This document shows, piece by piece, positions 36,150 to 48,516 of a DNA stretch of 64,000 nucleotides. The notes beneath the pieces are model-generated. The model was not told the origin of the DNA and did no database searches. It was given only the letters and a program-made list of their open reading frames with translations. Numbering within the stretch: position 1 is the stretch's first letter; each line of letters opens with the position of its first letter. The stretch is from Brachionus koreanus (lineage: Eukaryota > Rotifera > Eurotatoria > Ploima > Brachionidae), in NCBI GenBank assembly GCA_016987375.1, contig PJRA01000509.1, positions 1,026,821 through 1,090,820 of the forward strand. Direction: 5' to 3'. Both the position numbers and the translations under genes were made by a program.

Positions 36150-38078
36150 GGACTCACTTGCACCAACCTTAAAGCTTTAATGTGTAATCAAAATTGTTTG
36201 ACTTATTTTTTTTTTAATTTTGTGCAAATTTATTTATTTATTTGAGTATTTTAAATGTTTCAGAATTCGTTCTATCTTGTTTTTTTTTTTCTTTTCTTTT
36301 TATTTTGTTTAGTTTACAAAAATAATAAAAATTTTAAAAGATTCCATAGAAATTTTTTAATTTATCAAATTTATTTTTCTTGAGAAGTTAATAATGTGAC
36401 CCAAAATTTTATTATTTTTGCCATATATTAATGCCATATAAACATCAATAATTATTTTTTTGATTCTGATACTGTCATTTGATTTTTGAATAGATAGAAA
36501 AAAATAAATCCATTTATTTATTTTAAAGAAAAAATAGCTTAATTTTCAATTTAATAAAAAATATCGATTTTTGTTTGCTAGTGAAGTTTTTTTTTGGACT
36601 TTTTTTTTTCAAATGAATCTCGTTTCGAGGTTCATAAAATAATAAGGTTGGCAATTCTATTTGAGAGGCGAGCGAGCAGCGGTGTTTGAGCATTTAAGAA
36701 TTCCAATTATTTAAAAAGCAAATAATTTGTATTTAAAAGAAAAAATTTATTCATTAATTATTAATATTTGCTAAAAAGAAAAAGTAGCAAATAATAGGTA
36801 AACTTAGTTTTTTCTTTAAATTGAAAATATATATTTTAATAACATAAATTGTTTACTTTTATTTTTGTTTCTTGATAAAACATTTAGAAAAAGAGAAAAT
36901 CTTTCAAATCCATTATGCAACTTGTTTATCCTAGCGCTTAATTAAACCCAATAAAATAATAATAATAAAAAAAATAGAGATTAAGAAATTATTAAGTCTT
37001 AGAGGCATACAGCCCCAAATCGGATTATCAAGTTCAACAGGTGGTTTATTTTGCATTTGTAATTTTTTTCTTCAAATTTTCTCCTCTATTTGAGGCTGAT
37101 TTAACTAAATTTCCAAGTATTTCTTTGATGACCAAATCTTACTGACCGATTTCGTGGGATTTTGCATTACATAAACACATATTTACAGTAAGGATTAACT
37201 TTAGCCAATTTAAAGCTTATTTAGCCGTTCATCAGTGTTAAAAATCAATAAAAATCGATTAATTTTGATACCGCTGCTATGGGTAAATACAAAAATACCT
37301 TAAAAAAATAAATTAATATTAAGTACTTAAGTTTAATTTGTTTGCCAATAGCGGGTCTTTTGCTTATCAAAAAAGAAAAAGGTTTCAATTCAATTAGAGC
37401 GGTTCGATGGTGTCGGTTGATTTAAGTCAAGCCTGGAAAACTTGAAGTCTGAAAAGTTCAGAGACACTTTTGCCACTTGAGGAAGAAGCGTAAACAAATT
37501 TTAATGGAATAGAAAGTTTGTTTGTTTGTTTTTTTATTTTTTGAAATTGGCTTATTATCGATTAAAAGATCTTACCTATTAATTCAAATCATCTGTAAAA
37601 ACATTTTTGACTTTTTAATTTCAAGAGCTTCTAAAATTGTTTTAGTTTAATTGAATTAAGCTCATTGTTTATATTTTGTTTTCTAAATAGTTTTATTAGT
37701 GTTTGTAATTTTAATCAATTTTTTTTGCAGACAAAATAAAAAGAATCATTTAAAAATTTATTTTTCAAAAATGTATAAAATTTATTTATCTTTTCTAAAT
37801 TTAAAGGAAATTTTTATTAAATTTTAAAATTAGAACTTAACATTTCTTGTGCGATTGATTCTATTTTAAATAAAGTATGCGTCAAAGTTCTTTCTAATAA
37901 AGTTAAGAGTATCAATAAATATTTGATTTCAAGTATTGTAATAAAATTTTTGTTGTAAAATCCAACGCTTGTGATTAAATTGAATTTGATTTGCGCAATT
38001 TCATTCTTTTGAAAGCAAATATTTTTTTATTTTTATTTTTATTAAAAAAACGAATTTACTTAATATTTTTATATTTTT
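36150..38078. other. Non-coding region 3' of the forkhead gene
   Basis: No gene seen. It is A+T rich with two less A+T-rich patches (about 36650-36690 and 37390-37490) that have no open frame or recognisable RNA fold. Several AATAAA motifs after 36149 could end the forkhead transcript. Confidence 0.55.
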
Positions 38079-38165
38079 ATTTAAACATTAAATCAACGTT
38101 TTTTGAAGAAATGTATTTTTTTTTAATTATTTATTTAGCGAAAACTTTAGAAAAGCTAAAGTAAT
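38079..38165 (+). repeat. Direct repeat, left copy
   Basis: The left member of a degenerate pair, with the other copy at about 39107-39196. Shared words are AATCAACGTTT, AATTATTTATTT and GCGAAAACT followed by AAAGCTAAAGTAA. The pair brackets the AT-hook pseudogene. Similarity is estimated by eye at about 75-80 percent. Confidence 0.6.
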
Positions 38166-38627
38166 TTTTTTTTCAATTTCAAAGTTAATCAAAAGGCTAA
38201 TGTCCATGTCTTTAATGGCCGACTAACACTTCATTTATTTGATTTAATAAAAATCAAAAAATAGTATAAAACAAAATTATTTAAAAAAGTTAAACTTTAA
38301 AACATTTAATTAAACTATTTGAATTTTTTAAATCTTTAAAGATCAAATTGAGGCTTGAATGTTGAAAACTTCAAAAATCGTCTCATGATCATTAAGCTTT
38401 TCAACAATCTTGGATTTTTATTTTTATAAAAAAATTAATTTTCTCAATAGCTACTTTTTATTTTAGTATCTAATTTTCAAAGTAGAAAATGTAATAAATC
38501 AATTGAATAGTACCTAAATTAATTTGTAAATATATAATATAATTTTTGAGTATCTAATGTTACATGAATTTCTACCGAATTAAAAAATTTAAATACTAGT
38601 TGATAAATAAGATAATTCATTAAAAGA

Positions 38628-38879
38628 ATGAGTGATTCAGAAACATCAACAACCTTAATATTAAGACCAGTTGGTCCAAAAGATCAAGATACTGATGATA
38701 ATGACGAAATTGGCTAGATTGAAGTCGAAGTAAAAAAAAAACAGTGGAAAAGCAAAATTATTTAAAATCGATACAATAACTACATCTGTTGTAAAAAAAA
38801 GAGAGGAAGACCACCCAAAAATATTGAGATCGACGATGATGAAGATGTAATATCGGAACCATATAAACGAAGTAAATAA
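38628..38879 (+). pseudogene. AT-hook (HMGA-like) small protein, broken by two in-frame stops
   Basis: One frame runs 84 codons from ATG (MSDSETSTTLILRPVG) to a final TAA. It contains a TAG at codon 30 and a TAA at codon 45, with no frameshift. The last third reads KKKRGRPPKNIEIDDDEDV, an AT-hook (RGRPPK) followed by an acidic stretch, the arrangement of HMGA-type minor-groove binders. The acidic N-terminal and basic middle parts are also protein-like. No GT..AG intron removes both stops cleanly, since the first stop precedes any usable donor. It is best read as a decayed gene or retrocopy. The parent gene is not in the window. Confidence 0.55.
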
Positions 38880-39106
38880 GTGTTTATCAATTTGTTAACT
38901 AAAAATTATAAGCATTAGCTGCTAATTTCTCTTTCTCAATCTTAACTTTTTTATTTTATTATGACTTATTTGTGATTTTTTGATTATTATATTAGATACT
39001 GAATAATTAATTTATATTTTTTTTTATTTATTTTTTTGTTTTTTTTATTAGATACCAAAATAAAAATATTTGATACTAAAATAATTTATCCTTTATTTTT
39101 ATTTTA

Positions 39107-39196
39107 TTCAAACATATAATCAACGTTTACTGAAAAAATAAATTTTTTTTGAATTTAATTATTTATTTTGCGAAAACTAAGAAAAAGCTAAAGTAA
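39107..39196 (+). repeat. Direct repeat, right copy
   Basis: The right-hand partner of the 38079-38165 repeat, in the same orientation and about 1.03 kb away. It lies 3' of the AT-hook pseudogene and before the VWA8 3' end. The two copies could be a local duplication or worn terminal repeats of an element. Confidence 0.6.
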
Positions 39197-39805
39197 ATCA
39201 TAAGTAACAAACATTTCTATATTTTGATGATAAAAATTAAGCAAATAAATAATTAAGTTGATTTCTAATTTTTGGTTCAATAATTTTAGATTTTATTTTT
39301 TATTTTTTTCATTTTAGACAATTTTAAAAATTTTTCAAACCAGGAAACAAATTTTAGTTTAAAAAAAAAAAAGACACCATATTTTAGTTAATTAAAAATT
39401 TATCACTATTTAGTGATCGTAAAAAAATTTAAAAATAAATAAAATTTATCTATTTGAAGCTTCTTAATAAAAATACACTTGAGAAAAAATGTTGAAATTC
39501 AATGTAGATCAATATCAAAACAAACCCACTAGACACTTATTGCTATTAAAGTTAAAGATTTAAACTAAAAATTCCTATAGCCAAATGGTAAGAAGCCCCA
39601 GATTCAACTTGTTTCACTGATATATTAAAAAAATTATTTTAAAATTTTTTTTTAAATTTAAATATTCTATAAATTTGCTTAAATCTTCATTAAATGCTTA
39701 AATTAGCTAATTAGAAATTTTTTACCAATTAAAATTTATACAATTTTATTAATGTAATTTCTTCAATATTTATTTAGCTAGCTAAAATTCTTTAAAAATC
39801 TTTAT
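39197..39805. other. Short non-coding stretch between repeat and VWA8
   Basis: About 600 bp of A+T-rich sequence that should include the VWA8 3' UTR on the minus strand. Nothing else was recognised. Confidence 0.5.
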
Positions 39806-42800
39806 TTAAGAAAGCATAGCAGATTGAAAAATTTGCTGCATAATTTTGGGTATATCGTTTGTATTCATGCAAATAAACGCTTTGTTTGCTGGCAAATTGT
39901 TTTTCAAATAGCTAGCTTGGTTTCCAAGAGTGCCTATAAACAAGCAGAATACATTTATTTTTCGGTCCGTTTCGGTCATAATGCGAGAAAAGTTTCTCGG
40001 TGATAGACCATATCTATCAAAATTTGCATCAGACAATACAATAACAAAATAGTCATCTGCTTCTTCTTTAGCCAAATCTTTAATTGCTTGACTTGTTGCC
40101 TCAAAAGTATGATCGCCAGACGAGCAAAATTGTGAATGAGCAACCAAAGTATGCAAAATTTGAAGCCGCTCTGCTTCGTTTTTAGGCGCTTTACCAGCCT
40201 CAACAAAACCAATGTTGTATCCGTCTCCAGAATGACCAACAATGTCATACACAATCTTATTCTCATAACCACAAAATGATTCCATTACCATTAAAACAGA
40301 TTCCATTTCGCGTTCTAAACGATTGTCAACACCATTAAACCGATACATGCTCCCACTTACATCAACAACTATTTTGAGTCTTTTGGGCTTTTCATGTTGA
40401 AACGAATTGTCCGCGTTGGGATCTTCACCTCGTCTTTTGTAAACATTTTTTTCTCCTGTAATAGCTTCAACCAATTTGGCATCATCCAGATCACCTTGAG
40501 TTTGATTCTTAAGCCACTGGCGTTCTTTTTTTTTTGCCTCAAGACTATCAAGAATATTTCGCAATTGCTGTATTGGACGCTTTACATTATTTAGATATTT
40601 TGTGTAAACTTCATGCTCATAGGGACTCATTTGAATTTCTTTAAGACGCTCTTTGAATGCTTTTTCACCCATTTCACGTGCTGCTTTGCGCACATGTTCT
40701 GGAACATTCTGTTTCATTGTGTCACTTACTTGAAATACTTGATTGCCAGAATCAAGACGGTAAGGACCACCAACACCGCCAAGTCCAGCCGTATCGAATC
40801 CCCCAGAGCCTCCGGCCCACGTATTTCCTCCAACATGTGGTGCGTTTGTTTCATCAATTTTGCCATGCTTTGGACCATTGAAATCTTTAAGTTCGACATT
40901 CGGACTCTCTTTGAAATATTCAAGACTTAGCTTTGAAGAATATGACTGGACCATTTTTTTCCATTTATCTAGAGAAATCGTAAGTTGGGCCTTGTCCACT
41001 TCCCATTGATGCAAATTTCCGTAAAAATCAAGACTGTAAACAAATTCGCTTGAGGCATCCAGTAAATATTCTGATTCATTTTGACCAGTTTTCAAATCCC
41101 AAGAGTCAAGATTGGAAAAATTGAATGGCTTTGGAACTTGAAGATATTTAACCGTCTTTTCATTTAAGTCTATTATTTCAATTAAACCCAGGGTGTTTTC
41201 AAAGAAATCATCTAGAGCAGGTCGGCTTTCATTGCTAACTTGAGTGATTATTAGTTTTTTTTCATAGTCTATCATTGACTTCAATAGAGGATTTTGGCTT
41301 TTAATTTTTGAATTTTGGTTTCGGAGGGGAACTTCTCGGGGACAATACCATTGATTTTTTTTGTTAGCATCTGAATCTGATAAAACGATAAAATGATTTT
41401 TGATTGAGGGAATAATAATTGCATTTGACAAAATTTTCTCAGGTGTTAACTAAAAAAAATTCAAATTAAAAATGGTTTCTGTTTGTTTTAATTATTTTAA
41501 TTAAAAAAAAACTAGAGTTTGAAAAATTTTAATCAAAAATTATTTTCTTTATTTAAATGAAAAGGGAAAAATTTGAATTAGATTCAGATGAAAGCTCAAA
41601 TTGAAAAAAAATCATATATTTAAAATTATCTTTGAAAGGAAGAAACAAATTTTTAATCATTTTAAAAAAAACTAGATTATATTACGCATTTTTAATTTTG
41701 GGATCAAGATTTTAACTACATTTTAAGGTAAATGAGTTTTAAGCCATTTTATTAATATAATTAGATCTTAATAATGTACCATTGACAAAATTGACTTATT
41801 TGATTTAATAGTTTTTGTTCCTAATATCCAAATCAATAAATATTTAAGTATAGTTTAATGGACTCGATTCTGTTTGTTAAATTGATCTAAACAAAAGTCA
41901 ATATTTATCAATGTTTGCATTTTTAGTTTCAATTCATTGACTTAAATGATCATATGATATTAATAATAATATTTTAGTTTAACTAAATTAACAAAGCAGA
42001 ACGACTATCGTAGTCCCACTATAGTAGACTTAATTTTTTTAGTTTATTTCTACCGATATTATTGATTTGGTTGATCACCTTTTTTGAATGCTACTGTTAC
42101 ACAATAATATGCTTCTTTCTCACAAATTTAATTTTTTTTTTTTTTGACCCNNNNNNNNNNNNNNNNNNNNNNNNNNNNNNNNNCGGTCCCCCATTTTTTG
42201 ATGAAAGGGGTTTAAACATGGGCCCCGTATTGCAGAGATATTTTGAAGATTTTTCCACCCTCAGTGGGTTTTGAACCCTCCACCCTCTGCACAAATTTAA
42301 TTAATAAAATTGAATAAATTTAATTAAATTGCAGAAAGTTTGAAACAAATTTGTAATGGTAGAAGATCAATTTTTTTTTTGAAGCAAAAAATTATCGATT
42401 AGCACTGATACTAAGTTACTTGGCTTGTAAAAATTTTTTAGACAAAATCTGAATTTTCATTTTTTGCAATAAGTGTGTAAAATTTTATTAAATACAAAGC
42501 AATTTAATTTAAATTTACAGAATAAATTTTGCAAATTTTTTTCTAGTTAGAAAACAAAGCATGCAAACTGTCTATGCAAAATTATTAAGAAATTTTTTTA
42601 TCAGTTTTTAATTTGTTATTTTTTCTCAAAAATATAATTAAATTGAAATTTTAATTTGTAAAAAAAATAACTATACTTTAATTAATAAAATTTTACCTCT
42701 AAAATGAAGTTATCTTTTTTATTTTTTACATCAATTGAGCTCATAAAAGTATCTCCAGGTACAAAAAAGTTTGAATCAATTTGATTAATTTCATTGCTGA

Positions 42801-45800
42801 AAATGTCAATCAAATAATAACTTAGGTTTTCATTTTTTACCATACTGGTGTTATTTATATCACCTGGGTTATACAAAGCGGCTAGTAAACATTGTTCACT
42901 TATTTTCACTAAGTTATTTATTCTAAGACTTGAATCAACAGCAATTCTTTTGTCATTCAATGTGTTGAAATTCAGTATTGTAAAATCACTTGATCCAGTT
43001 TTATATTGAATTAAAATATTTTCATTAAAAGTTACAAGCCTATTTTGACTAGCTTGAGTTTGAAAATATTTTGAAATTTTGGCTCCTATAAATTCTCTGG
43101 AAAATTGCAATTTTTTCCCAACCAAATTAACAAAATCTAACTCGATGGCTTGGTTGGTTGATTCTTCAAACAGAATTATAGCTGAATTAATATTATTAAT
43201 TTTGAAATTTGGATAAAAACTTCGCCATGCTCCTTTAAAATAATTGCCGACGAGAATTTCTTTAGCACTGTTACTATCTAAATCAATTTCCACAACACTT
43301 AATGGCTTAACACCAGCAACATAGACTTTTTTTCCAATTACCATAAAATCTGATATTAATTTTTGTCTAGCACCTAATGACCAAACAGATCTCAACTCTG
43401 AAAACAAATCAGCTCTTTTTTCAACTTGTTCACATTCAAAAGTTTCACATTCTATTTTAAACGGTGCACCAAAACCGAACTCTGAAACTTCTACTGAACT
43501 TGGTGACAACTTTTTTGTCCTCACATCTAAATTGGACATTATATGGTGAAGTTTTTTTATTTGTGAAAGACTAATGGACAAACGTGATGCTCCAACTGGA
43601 ATTCCATGTTTATTCATGACTTCTGTAAAAGTTTCTTTCAAATTGTTTTGGTCCTCATACTGATCAAAATCATATACATTTGCCAACACTTGGGGCAAAG
43701 AGTCATCTGGATATTTTTCTAAATGTTTAACTACATTTACAATCTCACGCGTAGAATAAGGATAAGAAATTAAGCCCTGATCGGACATTTGTCGTAAAGT
43801 TCCAAATGCGGAGATTAGTTTCTTCAAAATATCTTCGCTAAGACTAGGCGCATAGTTTCTAAGCATCTGAATTTCAGAGTCCGGATCGGGGTTGTCAATT
43901 GGATGTGTGGAAAGAAGATCTCCTAGAATAGAAAAAAAATCATTGCCAAGAAATGGATAGCCAGGTCGATTGGCAAGGATAATCATGCGAAAATTTGGAT
44001 GCATTTCAATAAAATTTTCACTATTTCTTCCATTTAGATGCTTTACAATTCTACGACCATCGCTTAGTATCATTTCACCACTTTCTATTAAACTCTTTAA
44101 AACACTTGTCACATGTAGAGGAGCCTTGTCCGCCTCATCTATGACCAAAACTTCGCCAGTTTTTATTGCTTTTACCAATGGTGAGTCTTCATAAAAAACT
44201 ACCCCATTTTTAATGCATGGTTGGACTGTGAGTGAATGAACAGTAGTATCACGATGTAGCTGCAAATATTCTCTTGGAGTCTGTGTCATCATTAAAAATT
44301 TATCGACTAATTTATTTTTACCTGTTCCTTGATTTCCGATTAGAAGTAAATGCTCATCCAAGCTAAAATCTTGATATAAACTATTGAGTATTTTAGAATG
44401 TAGCTTATTCTCGTAAAATACAACATCAGGTATTTTGGAAAGTTTGTCGATTTTAGCTTTTTTAGGAATTTGTGCTATGTCAAATGATTCTTCGGATGAT
44501 TCGAATATAAACTTGGACAAAAAATCATCAAGAACTTGTTTGTTTAGGCTAGGCATAAATTTGTACAAACAAGAGTTTAAAATTTCTTCTTTAAGATTAA
44601 TATTTGGATATTTTTCAATTTTTTTGCATAAACGAATCATTTTACGCAAGGTGAACAAACTAGATATGTGCTTTAAATGACTGTCTGTTTCAGATGCAGC
44701 TTTAAGTTGATTAATTATATCGAATAGTTGTTCATGTTTGTCATTTAATTGAAATTTCTTGCTCAAAATTTCGTGTTCATAGTCAAGGCCTAGCGGATCA
44801 ACTTTCTGGTATAGGAACAAATTCAAAACTTCAGAATTGAGCCATTCGATAGTCACTTTATTATCTGTTAGATTAGAGGCCTCGGCTGTGCCTACTATTC
44901 TAAAAGCGGGATCAATTCGCATCAGTATATTTTTAATTCTCTGTTTTTCTTGATCAGTTTGAGCCGAATTTACCAGTTCATCATATTTGTCATGACGAAC
45001 TAATTTTCGTCCATCAAATAAGTCTAGTTCACGGTCTTGAATAAGTCTACGCAAAGACAGCAAAGTGTCATCTTTAAGTCGGTGAATTCCATCTAAGCAA
45101 AAAGGAAATTGTTAAAATAGCAAAAAATAGTTAAAAAGGCTGTTTTTTTCAGTGTTATTTAAATTATTTTTAGATAAAATTTAATTAAAACAAAATTTAA
45201 AGCAAAAATGTTTAAATTGAATTGATTAATAACTCAACTTAATATTTTAAAGAATATTTTTTTGAAAATAATTAAATATTCTTATTTTAGAATAAAATTT
45301 TTAGAAAACGGTTATTCAGAATTTTTCCTCGTTTTATTTTTACCCTTAGCAAATTATTCTAAAAATAAATTACTAAATAAAAATGAAAATATATTCAAAT
45401 AAATTAAATGATTTTTTCGTTCCCAATTTTATAAAAGAAAAAAGAAAAATTTATTTATAAAATTATAAAAACGATAAAAAACATTGAAAATAAATTAAAC
45501 TTGATCCAGATGACTGTCTAAGAAAGCAAGCTGCATATTGCTTGTTCTTGTAAGTATTTTTTTAAAACAATTAGCTTCAAACTCAAAAATCGAAATGGGA
45601 ATAAATTAATAAATTTTTTTCGACAGTCAGCAATTTTTTTTTAAACTAGCGCTTATATTAATAAGTAAGCTTCTTTTTTAAATTGATGATTGCCTGATTT
45701 GATAATTTAACATCAAATATTTTGATAATATTTCATGAATTTTAATTTATCAAAAAAGAAAGAATTTATGTTTTGAATTTGAATTTCACAAATTTTCCAT

Positions 45801-48204
45801 CGATTATTAAAAAAAAATCAAATTTTTCCTTTATATTTATTGTTCCCAATGTTAATGGTCTTACTCGAGCTGTCGATGAATCTTAAGTTCTACTAGTGCT
45901 TAACTTGGTTTGTAATTTACTTTTCTTAAAAGGTCTACAGAGAAAGATAATCCTATTAAATATCTTAAGCAGGACTTGTCAAGTTCCTAATCCAGGACGG
46001 TATAGGAACCTGAAAGATTTCAAAAGATTTAAGATTCTTATGCTTTTCTTAAATTTTCTTAACGCAATTTTTTTCTTACTTATAAGATTTTTTAGGATCA
46101 ATAAAGAATCAGTTAATTAAAACTCACAAGAAAGTCAATCAAGAACTAGTTTGATAAGATCTGATAAGTAAAAGAAAATTTAAGAAAAGCACAATAATCT
46201 TAAATCTTTTGTTAAATTGAATTGAATTTAAAAATATTTTTTCAAGTTAATTTGAAAAAAAATTTTTTTTAAAGTATTATAAATATCGTGAAAATAGATA
46301 TTTTGAGTTTATTGTAGTATTTTATGTTTTCAAATATTGTTTCTAAAAATCTTTCAAGTTGAAGTGAAAAACCATAGAAGAACATATTAATTTCAATTAG
46401 AATAATATCCTTAAAACTCTTTAGATTTTGTAAATCTATAGCAGTGAAAAAATTTCTTTATTTGTTTAAGAGTCATTATTATCTTTCTTTTGAAACCAAC
46501 CCAATGAACTAATTTTTAACATATGTGTCAATCGATGATTTTTTTACATTAAAAATAAATAAAAATTTTTTTTATGATTTTTAAGAAATTTTTGAATGCT
46601 TTTTCTTAATAAAACTGATGATTATCATGGTGAATTTTCACATTATTGACTTTCTCAATTAAAATATCATGATAACAATTAGACATGTAATCCGAGTTTT
46701 AGAATTATTAAAAATAAAAAAAAAACTAACCTAAAACCATAAGATCTCCATTTACGGCCGCCTCTATTAATGGTGAATTTAACCATTTTGTATCACCACT
46801 AGCCTCAGTAACACGTTGCTGAATCAAATCTCTTGCACTCATATCCTTAAATAAATACATCGATTGAGTAGAATAATCTAAAAGAGTGGCAAATTTGTTA
46901 ATTAATTCAGTCTTTCCACAACCAGTTGGTCCTATTAAAACAAAGTCATGACCACTCGAATGATTCAAGAACATGTCCACTAATAAACTTGAATGATATT
47001 TATTCATAATAAAGTTCTCATTCTGATTATTTAGGCTATTTCCCTTAGTCACATCAATAGAAAATAATTCACTATTGGACTTGAAATTTATTGTCTTAGA
47101 TTCCAGCTTATCATTTACAGAAACAAACTCATTTTCAATAGACATTCTGTCCTCTTCTATTCCAAATTTAGTCAACATATTTGATACAACTTTTTTTTTA
47201 CTATCATCATTCTGATACAGAAGCTGGTATGGATAAATTTTTTCAACCATGCTAATTTCTTTAATAGGCAATTTATTAAAATTGTCCATAATTTTAGCGA
47301 TTTTATCCAAATTTTCAATGGGAAAATCTACTAGGCCAATGCTGTTCATTTCGGTCGAATATAAAGAATAGGAAAAATCAAAAATTTTCTTGATTAATTC
47401 TGACTCAACATTTTTATAATTAGATTTTAAAAAGAGAAAAAAATCATCATAACTTGGATAGGATACTAGATGAGCCTGGAATCGGGACCTTAGAGGCGGA
47501 TCGAGTAAATTTCCTTTATATTTTGGAACGGGTAGACCAATGGCTATAACCCTAAAATCTTCATGAACTCGAAGCAAATTGTTCATATCTGAATTCAAGG
47601 ATTTTAATTTGTCATATCGTTCTGGTGAAACCATGAATTGTCCGTCATCCAAATTAATTTCTCTATTTTCGAGAAGATTGTTCAATATGGGAAGCAAGTT
47701 TCGCTCGGCTTTTTCTATACCTTCAATAATTAGGATACGGCCATTTAAAGCAGCATTTACTGCACATTGATTTTCGTACAAAACTGATGAGTTTTTTACT
47801 TCGCGACGCTGCTTGATGTCAGATTCGGTAGTGTCTCTTGTCAAACACAAATATTCCACTTCGCGTTTCGTTATTTCGGCGTAAGAAAATGCCAATTGAC
47901 GTCTAAATGCACCTGGTGGAGAACCGATTAAATAACAGTCTTGTTTGAGTGAATCTTTTTGCATTAGCCATCTCAAATTTTGTAAATATGCTTGCGAACT
48001 AATAGAATTATTTAATCGGGCAAATCCTTTTGGAACTTTTTCTTGATAAACAGGATCATTGAGCTCTTTTACTTGATCTCCAATGCGAATAAAGGTTTTT
48101 TCTGGAATTTTTTCAGATGAATAAGTTCGATTAGAGCTTCTGAAAGTAAGTTTTTGACTTATTTGAGCCAATTTGAAAATGTTTGTCGGTCTAATTGGTA
48201 TCAT
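39806..48204 (-). CDS. VWA8: VWA8, mitochondrial AAA+ ATPase with von Willebrand A domain
   Basis: Three exons, 48204-46731, 45092-42697 and 41449-39806, joined by introns of 1638 and 1247 bp with GT..AG ends and matching phases, give 1837 residues (human about 1905). The first 30 residues are basic and serine-rich without acid, like a mitochondrial presequence. Three AAA modules are visible: a degenerate first loop GSPPGAFRR (94-102), a complete Walker A GPTGCGKT (425-432) and a variant GNQGTGKN (744-751), the last as in human. The conserved PHVGGNTWAGG stretch precedes the C-terminal VWA domain, whose MIDAS motif DVSGS starts near residue 1653. The N-terminal REVEYLCLTRDTTE and ERNLLPILNNLLENRE match vertebrate VWA8 closely. 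Intron 1 carries a foldback element; intron 2 carries a 33-N gap and adjacent repeat. Confidence 0.96.
42151..42296. repeat. Assembly gap (42151-42183) with adjoining G+C-rich repeat-like sequence
   Basis: Thirty-three N are followed by about 110 bp unlike the surroundings (CGGTCCCCCATTTTTTGATG, GGGGTTTAAACATGGGCCCC, CAGTGGGTTTTGAACCCTCC). On the minus strand GGTTCAAAACC resembles a Pol III B box, but no A box or tRNA cloverleaf accompanies it. This is probably a dispersed repeat that defeated assembly. It lies inside VWA8 intron 2. Confidence 0.5.
46021..46211. mobile_element. Foldback element in VWA8 intron
   Basis: Arms 46021-46060 and 46172-46211 are inverted copies at 38 of 40 positions (CAAAAGATTTAAGATT...). 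Pairing may continue into the spacer, where CTTACTTATAAGAT faces a copy of CTTTTACTTATCAGAT. No coding frame is present. It is MITE-like, with no target duplication recognised. Confidence 0.7.
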
Positions 48205-48348
48205 TTAAAACTTAACTAGTTTAATAAAATAAAAAATGTAATTTGGCTTAAAATTCGACTGTCAATAGCGAATTTTATAAGAAAAAAAAAAGTTCATAAA
48301 ATGATATATTTATTACAGATCATTTGAAAATTTTGTTTTAAAAGAAGT

Positions 48349-48516
48349 TTAGTTTGAATCTTTCGGTGATGGTGAAGTATTTTCCAGCTTTTTACTCGCC
48401 ATTTCATCAAAATAAGGCTTCCAAATGTACAAGCTGACCAGAACGTTTACGCCCAAGAATACTGCAATATCTAATGGTTTGAATCTTCCAAAACCAAACA
48501 CATAACGTCGGGACAT
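48349..48516 (-). CDS. 55-residue single-pass microprotein resembling PIGBOS1
   Basis: An ATG-initiated frame of 55 residues. A basic N-terminus (MSRRYVFGFGRFK) is followed by one hydrophobic segment (about residues 15-36, LDIAVFLGVNVLVSLYIWKP) and a polar, serine-rich tail. Length, the N-terminal RR, the single span and the aromatic-rich end followed by a P-x-F-(D/E) step resemble PIGBOS1. That 54-residue protein of the mitochondrial outer membrane contacts ER CLCC1. The resemblance is judged from memory and could be to another tiny mitochondrial membrane protein. An AATAAA lies about 35 nt after the stop (48314-48309). VWA8 starts 144 bp further on the same strand, so the two may share a promoter. 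Confidence 0.6.
   Translation of the reverse strand: MSRRYVFGFGRFKPLDIAVFLGVNVLVSLYIWKPYFDEMASKKLENTSPSPKDSN

Noticed and set aside
40394..40930. Plus-strand frames opposite the VWA8 last exon
   Set aside because: Antisense shadows of a strongly conserved exon.
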